NCBI GenBank assembly: GCA_964019335.1 | Contig: OZ025660.1 | Span: 558,001-622,000, forward strand | From: Diplonema japonicum | Lineage: Eukaryota > Euglenozoa > Diplonemea > Diplonemida > Diplonemidae | Length of the DNA: 64,000 bases | Direction of reading: 5' to 3' | Shown: positions 11,474-26,753 of the stretch, piece after piece | Numbering within the stretch: position 1 is the first letter of the stretch | How the letters are laid out: each line of letters starts with the position of its first letter | Program-made: the position numbers and the translations under genes | The notes under the pieces: model-generated | Database searches by the model: none | Seen by the model: only the letters and a program-made list of their open reading frames with translations | What the model was told of the DNA's origin: nothing

Positions 11474-13297
11474 TTACGTTGAGGGACGTCGGGTAAAGAG
11501 TGTTGTGGCACGGTGTCTGATGCCCTTTTTAGGTGTGGGCTGTAGAGCACCGGGAGGGACGGAAGAGAAAGATGATGAGAGGCTGCTAGCGGGGGGAGCG
11601 AATTGTGGAGGAGAGACGTCATCAGTCGAAGCTAGCGGCCAGTGCAAAACCTTGGAAAGGAGAGAGGCTTCATCGATGAAGCCTTGCGTCTCGGAGGACT
11701 CATCCCCCCATGTGAGGATGCAAGGCGTCATCCACGGTGCTGTACCGGACCCCACCATCTTCTTAACTGAGGACCAGCCTGTCTCTAGAACGTGAACAAG
11801 GGAGTACTCTAAGTCAACGTCAGACATGATAGGTTCCCAGACGAAAATAGTCCCAGTCACCGACCCAGTACAGAGGTAGTTCCCTGCTGAGGAGAGAGAC
11901 ACAGCTTCGTTGGGCAGGTGCAGGACACCACCCTTCTTGCAAGCCAAGTGAACGTTTACGCTAGGTGCAAGGAGGACCCAAGCGTCCACACCCGCCACGC
12001 AGCACACTATGTCTTCTATCTCCGTTGCAGCATCGTCGTTGCTGAGCCTAAACGTCCCGCTCGATGTCGATGATCCACCGCAGACCTGCCATGCCTGTGC
12101 TTGGACAAGGCCTGCTTCATCTTCAGCACCCACGACACATACGTACCCTGTGTCGGAGGCGGACATGCCCGTCATCTCAAACCCGCATGCGATGGTGTTG
12201 AGATACTCGCCTTCTTCGTTGTAGAGGTGCAGCTCCTGCGATGGGATCTCCGCCGTGCAGAGGAGGTTTCCACACCAAGTCGTTAGAAGCGTGGCATCAG
12301 AAGATTCGAGCTCAATGGTGCTGAGATGCTCTAGATCGGGAGTGGTGTAGATGTAGATGGAGTCGTCGGGGTTAGAGTAAATAGATATGAGACCGGACAG
12401 CCCGCACACTGCGATCTGTGTGCAGGACACGTCGGGGATGTTGTCGATCTCGTTCAAAACGCCTGATTCGATGCTGAAAAGTGTCATTCTGTCTGCGAAG
12501 CCAGCACAGATGTACCCGTCGTTGCAAGGCGCGATGGAAAGGGTGCGGAGCTGCGGGGGCATGTCAAGCTTGGAGGGACGGAGCTGGAGAATATTCCTTC
12601 GAAGGACACGACGCGCGTGGTTTCCAATATCGGTGACGCCAAGAACACTCGTCGAGCGCATGAGCCGGGCCTTCCACCCTTCCTTCTCTTTTTTTTCATC
12701 CTCGATAACCCATTTCACAGACATCCTCTCGCTGATCAACCATTCCAACCTCACCGCATCTAGCATCAACCTTTCCTCCTCGTCCGAGATGTACATAGAT
12801 GACTTCACTGTTTTTGTTAACACACGTTTTAGTCTAGTATCGCTGGTGATTTCTTTGAAGTAAGCTTCGACAGAAGCGATGCCTGAAGATGGGTTCGCAC
12901 CACTTTGCGACGCCGTGTAAAAGCCTGCCGTAATGAGTATGGAGTAGCATTCTATGATGGCTCTGCACTGTTCGGGGGTTTTGCAGGGTAAGGAGTGACG
13001 TGCGAGTTGGGCTTCGTTTTCGGCTTTCGCCATGCAGTCCGCCAGTCTTTCGAAGGAGCCTGCCTGCATCGCTGCGATGCCTTGCTCCAACCAGCTCCGT
13101 GCTGCGAGGAACTCCTTTGCTTGAATCCTCTCCACTGCATCTTGAATGTGGTCAGCCTGACATACACATTTCATTGCCACTGCTTGCATCGCCCTCTTCA
13201 GCCCGTCACCCTCCTCCCCTTCCCCATTTGCTAAGACTCGTATTTTCCTCCTTGCAGTGTTCACCATCGGTGCTAACACCAATCCTAATAGCTCCAT
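11474..13297 (-). CDS. Helical N-terminal domain plus beta-propeller-like protein
   Basis: 607 aa, intronless as read. Residues 1-230 are mainly helical, with repeated Ala-rich, TPR-like amphipathic stretches (AKEFLAARSWLEQGIAAMQA). Residues about 250-530 show repeating beta-strand patterns with small-residue turns typical of a WD40-like propeller (RTLSIAPCNDGYICAGFADR, then SIYIYTTPDLEHLSTIELES, and CTGSVTGTIFVWEP near the end), but canonical Trp-Asp dipeptides are mostly missing. The last 60 residues are Ser/Pro-rich and basic. There is no signal peptide. Helical-plus-propeller proteins often act as adaptors in trafficking or signalling. No specific family can be named. Confidence 0.75.
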   Translation of the reverse strand: MELLGLVLAPMVNTARRKIRVLANGEGEEGDGLKRAMQAVAMKCVCQADHIQDAVERIQAKEFLAARSWLEQGIAAMQAGSFERLADCMAKAENEAQLARHSLPCKTPEQCRAIIECYSILITAGFYTASQSGANPSSGIASVEAYFKEITSDTRLKRVLTKTVKSSMYISDEEERLMLDAVRLEWLISERMSVKWVIEDEKKEKEGWKARLMRSTSVLGVTDIGNHARRVLRRNILQLRPSKLDMPPQLRTLSIAPCNDGYICAGFADRMTLFSIESGVLNEIDNIPDVSCTQIAVCGLSGLISIYSNPDDSIYIYTTPDLEHLSTIELESSDATLLTTWCGNLLCTAEIPSQELHLYNEEGEYLNTIACGFEMTGMSASDTGYVCVVGAEDEAGLVQAQAWQVCGGSSTSSGTFRLSNDDAATEIEDIVCCVAGVDAWVLLAPSVNVHLACKKGGVLHLPNEAVSLSSAGNYLCTGSVTGTIFVWEPIMSDVDLEYSLVHVLETGWSSVKKMVGSGTAPWMTPCILTWGDESSETQGFIDEASLLSKVLHWPLASTDDVSPPQFAPPASSLSSSFSSVPPGALQPTPKKGIRHRATTLFTRRPST

Positions 13298-13862
13298 TAA
13301 ATAGGGCGTCTGTTTGTAAGAATCTTTTTTTTTTTTTTCCCCGTGGAAGGGGGGTGGGGGAGGGTAATAGTCGGTTTGAAACGAGAAGAAAAAAAAAATG
13401 AGGAAACCACACCAAAAATAATGAAGAGAAAAAAAAGAAGAAGAAAAAAAAAAAGAAATCCCCTCGCAGCTTATGATGCTTTACTGTATAAACATGCAAA
13501 ATGAAGAGGTCGTGGGCAAAAAAAGAAGGAAGATACGAACAAAAAAAAAAGGGAGTAATAGATTTACTAGTTTTTTTTTTTTGTTGTTGGTCCGTTCCCT
13601 CGGTTCAGCTTTGAACTGTGTCATTCTATTCTTTTTTTTTTCTTTTTTTTTTTTCACTCGGAGCAAAGAAGCGAAGAGACGGAAGTTCTTTTGCCCAGGG
13701 GAAAAAAAAGGGGGGTCATCTCCCTGAAGCACCATCTCTTTTTCCCTTCAGAGGATAAAGAGAAAACAGTGGTGATAATACACTTGGGGAAAGAAAAATC
13801 GGGGGAATAAATATTTTGACGAAACGGGGACAACAAAAAAAAAGGGGGGGGGGGAGATTGCC
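13298..13862. other. Intergenic, low complexity
   Basis: No gene seen. A/T and G homopolymer tracts dominate (13325-13340, 13395-13455, 13570-13582, 13630-13655, 13832-13856). Confidence 0.7.
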
Positions 13863-16800
13863 TCAAGCATCCTGGTCATCATCCTTCTTGTGTTCAATGA
13901 GCTTCCAGTTATCGGCGTGCTCTTCGCTGAGGTTGATCTCCCGGGGGTGGAACTCTGTAAGAGCAAGGCGCTGGCTGATTGTGATGCATGTGATCCCTAG
14001 GTTCACAGCTTCTTCGTAGAGCAGATGTTCCACATTCACAGAGACGGCACTAGTACATTCGTCGAGAACACAGATGTCAGGCTGTAAAAGTTTTTTTTTT
14101 TGAAATTTTATGTTTTCTGGATACCTTGTGGTAGAGAAGCCTAGCCATCCCGATACGCTGCTGCTCGCCAAGGGAGAGGATGTGCTCCCACTGTTTGACT
14201 TCCTCCCACCCGTGTTCTGCAATCCTGTCCTTCAGCTGCACCTTTCTAAGTAGATCGGTCAGCTTGTCAGTCTCATCTTGGTTCTCAGTGTCGATCTTCT
14301 TCGGGTACGTGATCTGATCAGCCAGCGACCCAAGCACCATGAACACCTGTTGCGGTACCAAGAAGATTTTCTTCCCTTCCGGCAGAATGACCTCACCCTT
14401 CGTCAGCGGCCACAACCCGCCCATAACCCTGAAAAGGGACGTCTTCCCAATCCCGTTGCGCCCTGTCACCATCGTCGATGCATCGATATCCAGCGTCATG
14501 TTCCTCGCGAGTGTCACGCCTGCCGGGGTTACGATGTCCGCTCCCCGTAGCCCCAAGTACTGGCTGCCCTTCACAACGCTTTTCTTCAGTGTTGGGAATT
14601 GTGTGTGCACACTGTCAAGCACCTTGTCCATCTCTGACACCCTCCCCACGAGCCCGTACAGGTTCTCAAGGTGCTCCGCGAAGTTGAGCAGCTGCCCCAT
14701 GCACTCGAACATCTGGTTCGTCGCGTCGAAGATGAAGGCCTGCGCCCTCCCTAGCTTCTCACCCCCGTCGCTGATGACCTCTGCGTCCTTTACGTTCTTG
14801 CTAAACTCATTGCGCAAGATCCACTGCACGAGGAACGGCGCCTCCCTCACAATTGCCCCGTTCACCAGGTTGAACTTCCACGTCTGCCACAGCCTGAGCT
14901 GTGCGTGCTTCATGAGGTCGCTGAACCTCTCGTGGATAATGCCCAACTCCCTCACACCACCACCGTAGAAGGCGATACTCTCCGAGTGGTGCTTCACACG
15001 TGCATGCCCAGCTTTGAACAAGCCTTCCAGGGAGCTCTCTTCAGAGGTAATCTTCCTGAACTCCGGCATGGCCATCCTGATGACTACCGACCCGCCCGCA
15101 AGGTACAACCCGAAGAAGCCAACCGCCTTGCCACCCACCATCTCCCTTATGTGGTACGAGAACCAGCACAGCTCCACAATAGGACGCAACAGCTGCGGGA
15201 TCAAAGCAGCCGTGGCGTTAGTGAGTGCTCTCAGGTCACTCGTGATGCGCTGCTGTGGGTCAGGGATGGTCTTGTCCAGATGTCCGATTTTATAGAATGC
15301 GTTATTTTTCATGTACCTCTTGAGGAAAGAAGTGGTGAGCCCCTCCATCATGGACTCGGCGATGTCGTGCTCCATGTAGGTGACGCACTGTTCCATCACA
15401 CCACCAGCGACGGCGTACCCTAAGGATTTGAAGACAAGCTGAAGGAACTCACCTTTGTCTTGCTTGAATATAGTCGACATCATCTCTCCGAGGTTCTTAG
15501 TGGTCTGCACCTTGAGGCCCACCTGAATAGCAACCGCCGTCACTGCCATGGCAAGGCGCGCAGCCTTCTTGTGCGGCAGGCCAATGTCGATGAGCTTCCT
15601 AAATGCAGCAAACGAAGCATTTTTCGCGTGCTTAGAGTCAAGCTTCTTTAATGTGTGTCCCTTCGGGCTCGAGGATTTCGTAACCTGCCCCCGGGCGGTC
15701 TGGTGGTGGAAATCCGGTTTGTTCAACACGTCCAAAGTGTAAGCAGCATCAGGAAGCCCAATAGTGAGGAGCTGGTCGTGGTATGCCTTAAGTACGGGCC
15801 TGTGGCTGATTGTAATGTAGGCAGTCTTGGCATCTTTAAGCACATGTTCGTACAAACGACGCTCCATCTCGCCGCTCACGGCACTGGTGCACTCGTCCAA
15901 GATTGCGAAAGAGGGTTCGTGGAACAGCAGTCTGGCAATGGCCAGCCTCTGCATCTCACCCAGACTAAGAATCTCGTCCCAGTTAACAGTTCTGTCGCTG
16001 TAGGTGTCGAGCAGATACAGCAGATCGACCTTCTCGAGCACTTCGCGCATCTTCTCATCGGAGAGCTTAGCGCCCTTGATGGGGTAGGCCATCTGCTCTG
16101 TCAGGGTGCCCCTCACGTTGTAAGGCTTCTGCGGCAAATAGTACACACCGCCCTTCTGATGTCCATCAGCTGATGCCGCAGTGCCAGGCTTGGTGATTGT
16201 CCCTGTAGTGTGCTCCCACAGGCCACCGAGGCATCTGAAGATAGAAGACTTGCCTGCACCGTTGTGCCCAGTAAGCAGCAGGGAGGAACCCTGCTTGAGG
16301 CTGAAAGAAAGGTCTTTCACCAGAGTGCGCCCCTGCGGCGTGACAATGTCCACGTGCTCGAAGGAGATAAGATCACCAGAGATCACAGTGTCGCCGTCAC
16401 TCTCAGGCATGGCATTGAGGGCGCTGAGAACATCCCCCACCCTGGAGGCGCTGCCGGAGATCCTGTCCAGCTGCTTCAGCATCTTGGCAGTGGTGCCCGC
16501 CGCGATCATGGACTGCACGAAGAGCACAAACTGGTGTCCGATGTCGCCTTTCAGCTTCGCGATGTTGGCGATGGAGCTGAGGTCCGGCTTCGCCTCTTGC
16601 CAGAACAGGTGCGGCGTGATGATGAAGGTAGTCATGAAGCTCCTGAGGAACCACGTGAAAGCAAGTGATTCGTTGAAGTTGTACCACAAGACAACCCTGT
16701 GGAACTCACGTGCCTTGCTGATGGCTTGCTTGAATCGCGTCTGCAGGGTGTTCTCCTCAAAGTCCCTACCTTCAAGGGCGGCCACCGCTTCGGAGTTGGT

Positions 16801-17646
16801 GACAAGCATCTGGTGGGCTGTTTTGTAGCTTGCGAAGCGGGTACGTGTTTCGGAGACCCACTTTCCGATGGGGAGGGGGGCGAGCTTCTTGGTGATGACA
16901 AACATGGACCAGAGGTAGAGGTAAGGGGCTAGGGCGTACTGCACGCCATAAAGCTTGCCGAGTTGGAGGGCGAAGAATGTGCCTGCGGTGGAGGCGTAGA
17001 TGCCCTCACAGAAGACATGGGCGAGCTGAGTGGCAACGTCTTTCGCGTCTTCACAAATACGCTCGTCAGGGTCACCGATCGAGGTGTCGGTACCTTGAGC
17101 AGCCTGCTGTGCAAGAATGTAGTAGTTCTTGTTTTTGAAGTATTTCTTGTGGACGATGTTTGTGAGCTTTTTCCTCCAGGCCACTGCGAGGCTGTTTTCG
17201 ACATATTTGTAGGTCTGTCGATGAATGCAAGACACGACAGCAAGCTGCAGTTGTTCCCGCCACCCACTCCAGAACTCAGCTTGGTTTCTCGTCATTGCAT
17301 TGACGTCAAGCTTTTGAACGACCCTGCTAGTAGCGCTCATCAGCCATATCCGCAGGAGCGACAGCACAAGGATGCCATACAGCTGCCACCCACCACCGGC
17401 CATCTCCAACTTGCTAAGGTTTGGACACAACAGTTTCCAAATCATGTTCACACTAGACCCCTCCCTCCTCTTCCTCCTTGGCTTTCCATCAGATACCATT
17501 TTCTGTCTCTTCTTCTTTCCACCTTTCATCATGTAAAACAATACAATAACCGCCACGGCTACTAGCACCTTCCCCAGGGTGCCCCCTCCTGTTACGGCTC
17601 CTACGAGCCTTCTCATGACACCAATCCTGCTGTCCACACTCTCCAT
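13863..17646 (-). CDS. Full-size ABCD-type (peroxisomal fatty acyl) ABC transporter
   Basis: Modelled as complement(join(13863..14081,14125..17646)), 1246 aa. The 43-nt intron (14082-14124; GTATCC ... TTTTACAG) is needed to reach the second Walker B. Two ABCD half-transporters are fused: TMD1 (about 85-400), NBD1 (Walker A 460-468, LSLGEMQ 560-566, Walker B near 580-585, H-loop His615), TMD2 with the family's SIAFYGG segment, and NBD2 (GRNGIGKTS Walker A, LSLGEQQ 1157-1163, LDECTSA Walker B in the last exon). The order TMD-NBD-TMD-NBD and the ITISHRP and LDECTSA phrases are those of ABCD proteins, which import very-long-chain fatty acyl-CoA into peroxisomes or glycosomes. The NBD2 H-loop has Gln1211 in place of His. 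The start at 17646 precedes a hydrophobic segment and a basic stretch; upstream codons are tract-derived. Confidence 0.9.
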
Positions 17647-21830
<4,184 letters not shown>

Positions 21831-24800
21831 CTAACAATAGGTCAGCACTGTGGGCTCGAACGTTCCAGCATGGAGGCGGAGGGTAAGCGCAGTATAAACA
21901 TTCTTCAGGTCCGCAGGAATGTTTTCATCGGTTAGAGCAGCGTGCGCTGTGAGCGCTTTGGCAAAATCACGCGCGAAAAGCGCCTTAGCAAACTCGTTCC
22001 AATAATCATGCCTGTTGATCATCTCCAGCTGGTACATCCACTCATTGTTCGTAACATTGTGCTTATGAGCAAGCTCATACACATGAATCAACCTCGATGC
22101 ACGCTTGTTGTACTCCACAACATCGATAATCCTAGTCATGATCGAGTCGGAAACAGTTTCTGCTAAGAAATCGTCTGTAACAGCACGAACACCTTTCTCC
22201 TTGGCAACTCTCTCCAAAGCGTATCCCCATGGTATGGCCACAGACATGAAAGTATGTTTTTTCATGGTAGTAGAGCCCATGTTCCCTGCCAGACCGTCGC
22301 CGGACACAACTGCGATGGAAGGAGGTTGTTTGAGCTTCCATGCTGTTTTCAGTTCCACAGCAGCTTCGCACGCTGAGAGCTTGTATCCTGTGATGGGCCT
22401 GACGGTGTTGAATCCTGCGTAGAATCGATCGCCTGAGAACGATTCCGTCACACCCCTGAACGCATTCACAATGTCCACAATTGTGTTGACCAAGTCTCCG
22501 TGTACTATTACTAGCTCGGCACCGTCCATTGCTTTTATGAAAGCATGCCAATCAACGACGTTGACCATCATGCATGCAGCACGACGTTTTGAAGCGGTCA
22601 ATGCCATGCGTTGCATCACATCTGCGCTGTGGATTTTGATGCTTTTCGTGGATAGCGTGCCTCCTATGTGGCTTTTCGACCCGCTCCTTGAACTCCTTGC
22701 TGTTATGACAGTGCTCTTCTCATCTTCCTCGTCGCCGCTTGTCACATGCAGCAAGACGCTCGCCGGCATGAAACTTCTAAACTCATTCAAGTTCCTCACC
22801 ATTGCTTGCATCGCTTTGTACATTACATTCATCTCCGTGATAATGCTTCTTGTGTACTGTACAGAAGTCAGCCGCATGAGGGAGGCTTCGTTCATCTGCA
22901 ACGCAAGAAGCGCAAACGGTGCGGTTAGGAAATCGTTGAAAACAAGGAAGCACAACACGCATATCAGCAAGATGGGCACCACGATGAACAGTGCCTCGCC
23001 CATCTTTTGGTCCAGTTTGGTTTGCGTGTTTTCCTGTTGCATCTCGAGCTTTGCTTTCGTCGCCGTGTTGCTCTCCTGCACGGTACGCAGCACATCGTCC
23101 TTCGGGATGAGAATCCCGACGCTGAACGTCATCCCGACGGTCCCCGGTGTCGTGAGCGTCCTGTAGTTGTACACCCATTCCTTTTTCGGAATCTCTTTCA
23201 CCAGCTTCCCTGTCTCGTACAGAGTGAGAGCCTCTGCTGCGGTCAACGAATTGTTGAAGAGCCTAATGTCGTCGATGCTGCCTTGGAAGAAGTGCCCGAA
23301 CCTGTACGGTTGGTAGAAGGGCCACGACACTGACGTGTACTGCGACACAGGCACCTCAGAGTACAATGTCCCGTTCACATAGATCCTGCAGACCTTTGTG
23401 TAGAGCTGGTCCACGGATGCTGACAAGTGAGTCCACACTCCAACAGGCGGCCCGCCGGGGATGACCTTTGTGATGCAGCCGTAATTCTCGACACCCAGGT
23501 AGAAGATACCGTTGGCGTACCACAACATGCGTGCGTCACCCTGCTCGGTGTCGGAGAAGATACGCGGAGAGTCCTTGTTCATGACCTTCTGATCGCTGAT
23601 AGGAACGTCGGGCTTTATCCACAAGGAGATGGTGGCGACCTCCACCACGAAAGGTTCCCTCATGACGGGGTTCCATAGGTCCGTCCCTGCATCGTAGACG
23701 GTGACGAGCTCCGAGCCGTCAGGCTCTGTACGCGTGGTGTTGTACAGCGGGAAGCTGCTTCTCCACGGCTGGCCAGAAGCACTAACTTGTGTTCCTTTCA
23801 CCCTGGGGGTGTCAACTGTCAGGTTGTTGTACATGTAAAATACGGTGTGCCCATCAAAGTGCAGGACCTTGTCCCTTGCAGGGTCGCTGTCCGTCACGAT
23901 GCAAGCGTCGCCGTCACACGCATTGCCGTCACGCACCTCCGACTTGAAGTTGTTCCCCGACGTGTCGCCAGAACCCGACTGGAAGGTGAACTCCGCTATC
24001 CACCACCCGGAGACATCCTTGTACCAAGCAGACTGATCGAACTCCCCGCTGCCCCTTCCGCTCTTCCCAACGAGGGAGCCGTTGTTGACAAACTTCAGAT
24101 GGTGTCCCATTGAGTTCAGTTCCAAACCGTACGTGTTATCAAGAGAGTAGCTTTCCCTAGCTGCATAGACCATGCCCGTCTGCTGGATGTACTGGTCGAT
24201 CTTACGGCTTGTGCCGTACGAAGAGGTCACCAGTACACCATCGTCTCTCACCACGAACACTGTCACGTTCTCAGCATCCGAGAAGCCCCGCACAAGGTTT
24301 GTCACCGCGTCGTTCAGAATACGCACAGATTTCGTAAGCTCCACGTTCCCAACAAGGTTCCCAGACACGTCAAAGATGGGTAGAAGACACACGACGGGGT
24401 GCAGCCATTCCCACTCTGCCCCTTGCCCTCCGTTCCCTTGGTAAGACACAAGACCGACGTAGGTGTATGTGCTGAAGGTCCACACTTTCGCGTAGTCCCC
24501 TCTGCTGTATCCCCCCACGTAGTCTTGCCAGCGGCCGATGAACTCTCCGATAGAGTTGAACGCGTCAAGGGTGCCTTTCTTAAAACTGCTGTACGAGACG
24601 GCGGCCATCCTACTGCTGCTGAACCAGTACCACTCATAAGCATAGAGGAACCCGTTGTTTGTGATTGAGACGTGCTGCTGCATGTCGTTTCGCACAGAGT
24701 CAGGCCGCGCGTCTGTCCGCGAATAATCGGATATGTGGAAGCCTGTCACCGTGCGGATCATGACACGCCATGAGAAGTGTACTTTGACAGCGTGGTAGCT

Positions 24801-26594
24801 AGGGAACATGGCTTCAAACGTGGCCCACGTGCCGTCTTGGTACGAGAATATGTCACGCAAGGACTTGCCCAACGTGATCGCTTCGCTGAAGAAGTCGTAG
24901 GTGGTGTCCCACGCCGCGTCAAGTACCGTCTCACGCCACCGGATGTTTAGGTCAGATACAACTTCCTCCGAGTTCACGAAGCTGTCGTTGATGGCAAAGT
25001 TCCCATCATCGATGGCTGTCTCTGTTGAGTCTTGCCCATTGGTATATGCGAGTATAAAAGACACCGTGGTCACAATGCTGAGCAGCGTGAGCGAAAGCGC
25101 TGCAGACGCCACACCAAGCGGCATGTGAAACCCATGGCTCCTAATCTCTTCGTGTTCTACAGTCTTGCGGAGCACTGTCTTCAGAAGAATGGCTGCCAGC
25201 ACAGTAATTATGAGAGCTATCATAGCGATCACAATGCCTGTGAACTCGAACTTTTTCGTATCCAGCGTGACCTTGTCTTCAACTATCACCACGGGCTCGG
25301 GTGTTATGGGGGCGGTGTAGGGAAGTGCTTGCCCCTTTCGGTACTCAGCAGGCACGTTAAAGACGTAACCCCCATCCGCGTAAGGCATTGTTTGAGCCAC
25401 AGACACGAAGTCGTCATACGACTTGGGGTCGGTGGCGTGCACGGAGATATTGAGAATGGTACTGGTCCCGGTGATGGACCACGCATTGGACCACGAGCCT
25501 GGCGTCAGTACAATTAAGGCTTTAACGCCGGCCTTCTGCGCCTCGATTACAGCTGCGTAGTACATGCACCTCGAAGGCGGCGGTATAAAGACAACCTTTC
25601 CACTGTGCCCGCTGTAGTCGGTGTACCAGCACCCGCCCCACGTGGACCCCGTGAGGTACACCATGTTAGAGGCCGTGTGGGGCATCGTGAATTCGGGAGA
25701 TGCCCACATGTGATTGATGGCACGCCTAGGGAGCAGTGTGTTGCCTCGTATACAGATGACCTTGCCGCCCACCGTGGCTTCGACAGGGCACCGTGTGCAG
25801 AGACGGTCCTCTTCGTTGGGCATGTGGCCGCACCCACCGTACTCGGTGGTCACGGCTCCAGCATAACTGCAATCATCCCACAAGTGTTCGTCAGGTTCCC
25901 GATCTTTGCATGTAAGTTGTACCTTACCTTTTACTTTTCCGCCATTGTCGAGGTGCTGGATGATGAAGTCTGTCCCTGCCTGAACGACACCGAAGGACAC
26001 AATGGGCACGTTGTGCGAGGAACCCTCCATCCCTGTCAGCTGATAGGGGAGGTAGTTACGCCCCGAGCCTTGCACCAGGAGCCCCACAGCAGCCCCTGCC
26101 GCAGCGATATTTCCGATTTTGTCTGAGAAGCCACACTGCCCTTGCTTGGCGATGACTATTTTGTTGGTGTAGTTCTTGTCTTGGAAGTGGCTCGTGTCGC
26201 AGGCGTATCTGGGTGCGGCCCAGTGATCGTTGCCAGGGGCGACGACCTCAAGCTCCTTGCCGTTGAGCTCGTGAGACAAGTCGAGATGCGCATCAGCTCT
26301 GAAGGGCTTGAAGTAAGTGTCCTGCAGGCAGAGCTTCATCGCGAACTCCTTGGGCTCAGTGATGACGAACTCCAAGGGGCAGTTTTGCAGGCAGTCGTCG
26401 TAGGCCTTCCAGCTGGTGGCGTTGCAGATATCATTCCTCTTCGAGGCCGGCCTGTTTCTGTCGAACCACGCGTTCCCGAAGGCGTTGTTGTCCCCTATGT
26501 TGTACACACAGTAGTCGACCAGAAAGTTGCAGTCGGGGTAGGCACCCAGCGCTTGGCTGCATAGAAACAGCCCTAACCATGCCCTGAAGGTCAT
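21831..26594 (-). CDS. Receptor-type class III nucleotidyl cyclase homologue with PA-like, Cache-like and LamG-like ectodomains
   Basis: 1587 aa in one exon. Signal peptide 1-18; Cys-rich segment 20-95; PA-like domain at about 110-225 and a second at about 295-415; membrane helices at about 451-475 and 491-515; a large extracytoplasmic region with a Cache-like part (about 520-870) and a laminin-G/concanavalin-like part (about 930-1150, with IYVNGTLYSE and GSIDDIRLFNNSLT); a third helix at 1201-1222 followed by a HAMP-like linker; and a class III cyclase domain at about 1338-1510. In that domain the first metal Asp position appears replaced (VNVVDW), the second is kept (SGD, Asp1389), GLAGNMGS is conserved, and the usual transition-state Asn segment reads WGYALER. 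It may therefore be weakly active, inactive or a regulatory partner. The C-terminal tail is TPR-like. It probably senses an extracellular ligand and signals through cAMP or cGMP; a cyclic-nucleotide-binding-domain protein is encoded 4 kb away. Confidence 0.85.
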   Translation of the reverse strand: MTFRAWLGLFLCSQALGAYPDCNFLVDYCVYNIGDNNAFGNAWFDRNRPASKRNDICNATSWKAYDDCLQNCPLEFVITEPKEFAMKLCLQDTYFKPFRADAHLDLSHELNGKELEVVAPGNDHWAAPRYACDTSHFQDKNYTNKIVIAKQGQCGFSDKIGNIAAAGAAVGLLVQGSGRNYLPYQLTGMEGSSHNVPIVSFGVVQAGTDFIIQHLDNGGKVKGKVQLTCKDREPDEHLWDDCSYAGAVTTEYGGCGHMPNEEDRLCTRCPVEATVGGKVICIRGNTLLPRRAINHMWASPEFTMPHTASNMVYLTGSTWGGCWYTDYSGHSGKVVFIPPPSRCMYYAAVIEAQKAGVKALIVLTPGSWSNAWSITGTSTILNISVHATDPKSYDDFVSVAQTMPYADGGYVFNVPAEYRKGQALPYTAPITPEPVVIVEDKVTLDTKKFEFTGIVIAMIALIITVLAAILLKTVLRKTVEHEEIRSHGFHMPLGVASAALSLTLLSIVTTVSFILAYTNGQDSTETAIDDGNFAINDSFVNSEEVVSDLNIRWRETVLDAAWDTTYDFFSEAITLGKSLRDIFSYQDGTWATFEAMFPSYHAVKVHFSWRVMIRTVTGFHISDYSRTDARPDSVRNDMQQHVSITNNGFLYAYEWYWFSSSRMAAVSYSSFKKGTLDAFNSIGEFIGRWQDYVGGYSRGDYAKVWTFSTYTYVGLVSYQGNGGQGAEWEWLHPVVCLLPIFDVSGNLVGNVELTKSVRILNDAVTNLVRGFSDAENVTVFVVRDDGVLVTSSYGTSRKIDQYIQQTGMVYAARESYSLDNTYGLELNSMGHHLKFVNNGSLVGKSGRGSGEFDQSAWYKDVSGWWIAEFTFQSGSGDTSGNNFKSEVRDGNACDGDACIVTDSDPARDKVLHFDGHTVFYMYNNLTVDTPRVKGTQVSASGQPWRSSFPLYNTTRTEPDGSELVTVYDAGTDLWNPVMREPFVVEVATISLWIKPDVPISDQKVMNKDSPRIFSDTEQGDARMLWYANGIFYLGVENYGCITKVIPGGPPVGVWTHLSASVDQLYTKVCRIYVNGTLYSEVPVSQYTSVSWPFYQPYRFGHFFQGSIDDIRLFNNSLTAAEALTLYETGKLVKEIPKKEWVYNYRTLTTPGTVGMTFSVGILIPKDDVLRTVQESNTATKAKLEMQQENTQTKLDQKMGEALFIVVPILLICVLCFLVFNDFLTAPFALLALQMNEASLMRLTSVQYTRSIITEMNVMYKAMQAMVRNLNEFRSFMPASVLLHVTSGDEEDEKSTVITARSSRSGSKSHIGGTLSTKSIKIHSADVMQRMALTASKRRAACMMVNVVDWHAFIKAMDGAELVIVHGDLVNTIVDIVNAFRGVTESFSGDRFYAGFNTVRPITGYKLSACEAAVELKTAWKLKQPPSIAVVSGDGLAGNMGSTTMKKHTFMSVAIPWGYALERVAKEKGVRAVTDDFLAETVSDSIMTRIIDVVEYNKRASRLIHVYELAHKHNVTNNEWMYQLEMINRHDYWNEFAKALFARDFAKALTAHAALTDENIPADLKNVYTALTLRLHAGTFEPTVLTYC

Positions 26595-26753
26595 CGGTGG
26601 AAATCCTGTAGGTGTCGTATTCCTTTTCTAATTCAATCAAAATAGATTAAAAAAAAAAAACTATTTTATCCGCCCCCGATCAATTTTAACAGAGAGGGGG
26701 TGGAGGGGAGGGGGGGTGGTGGTACGTTTCACTTATAAACATTTTTTTTTTTT

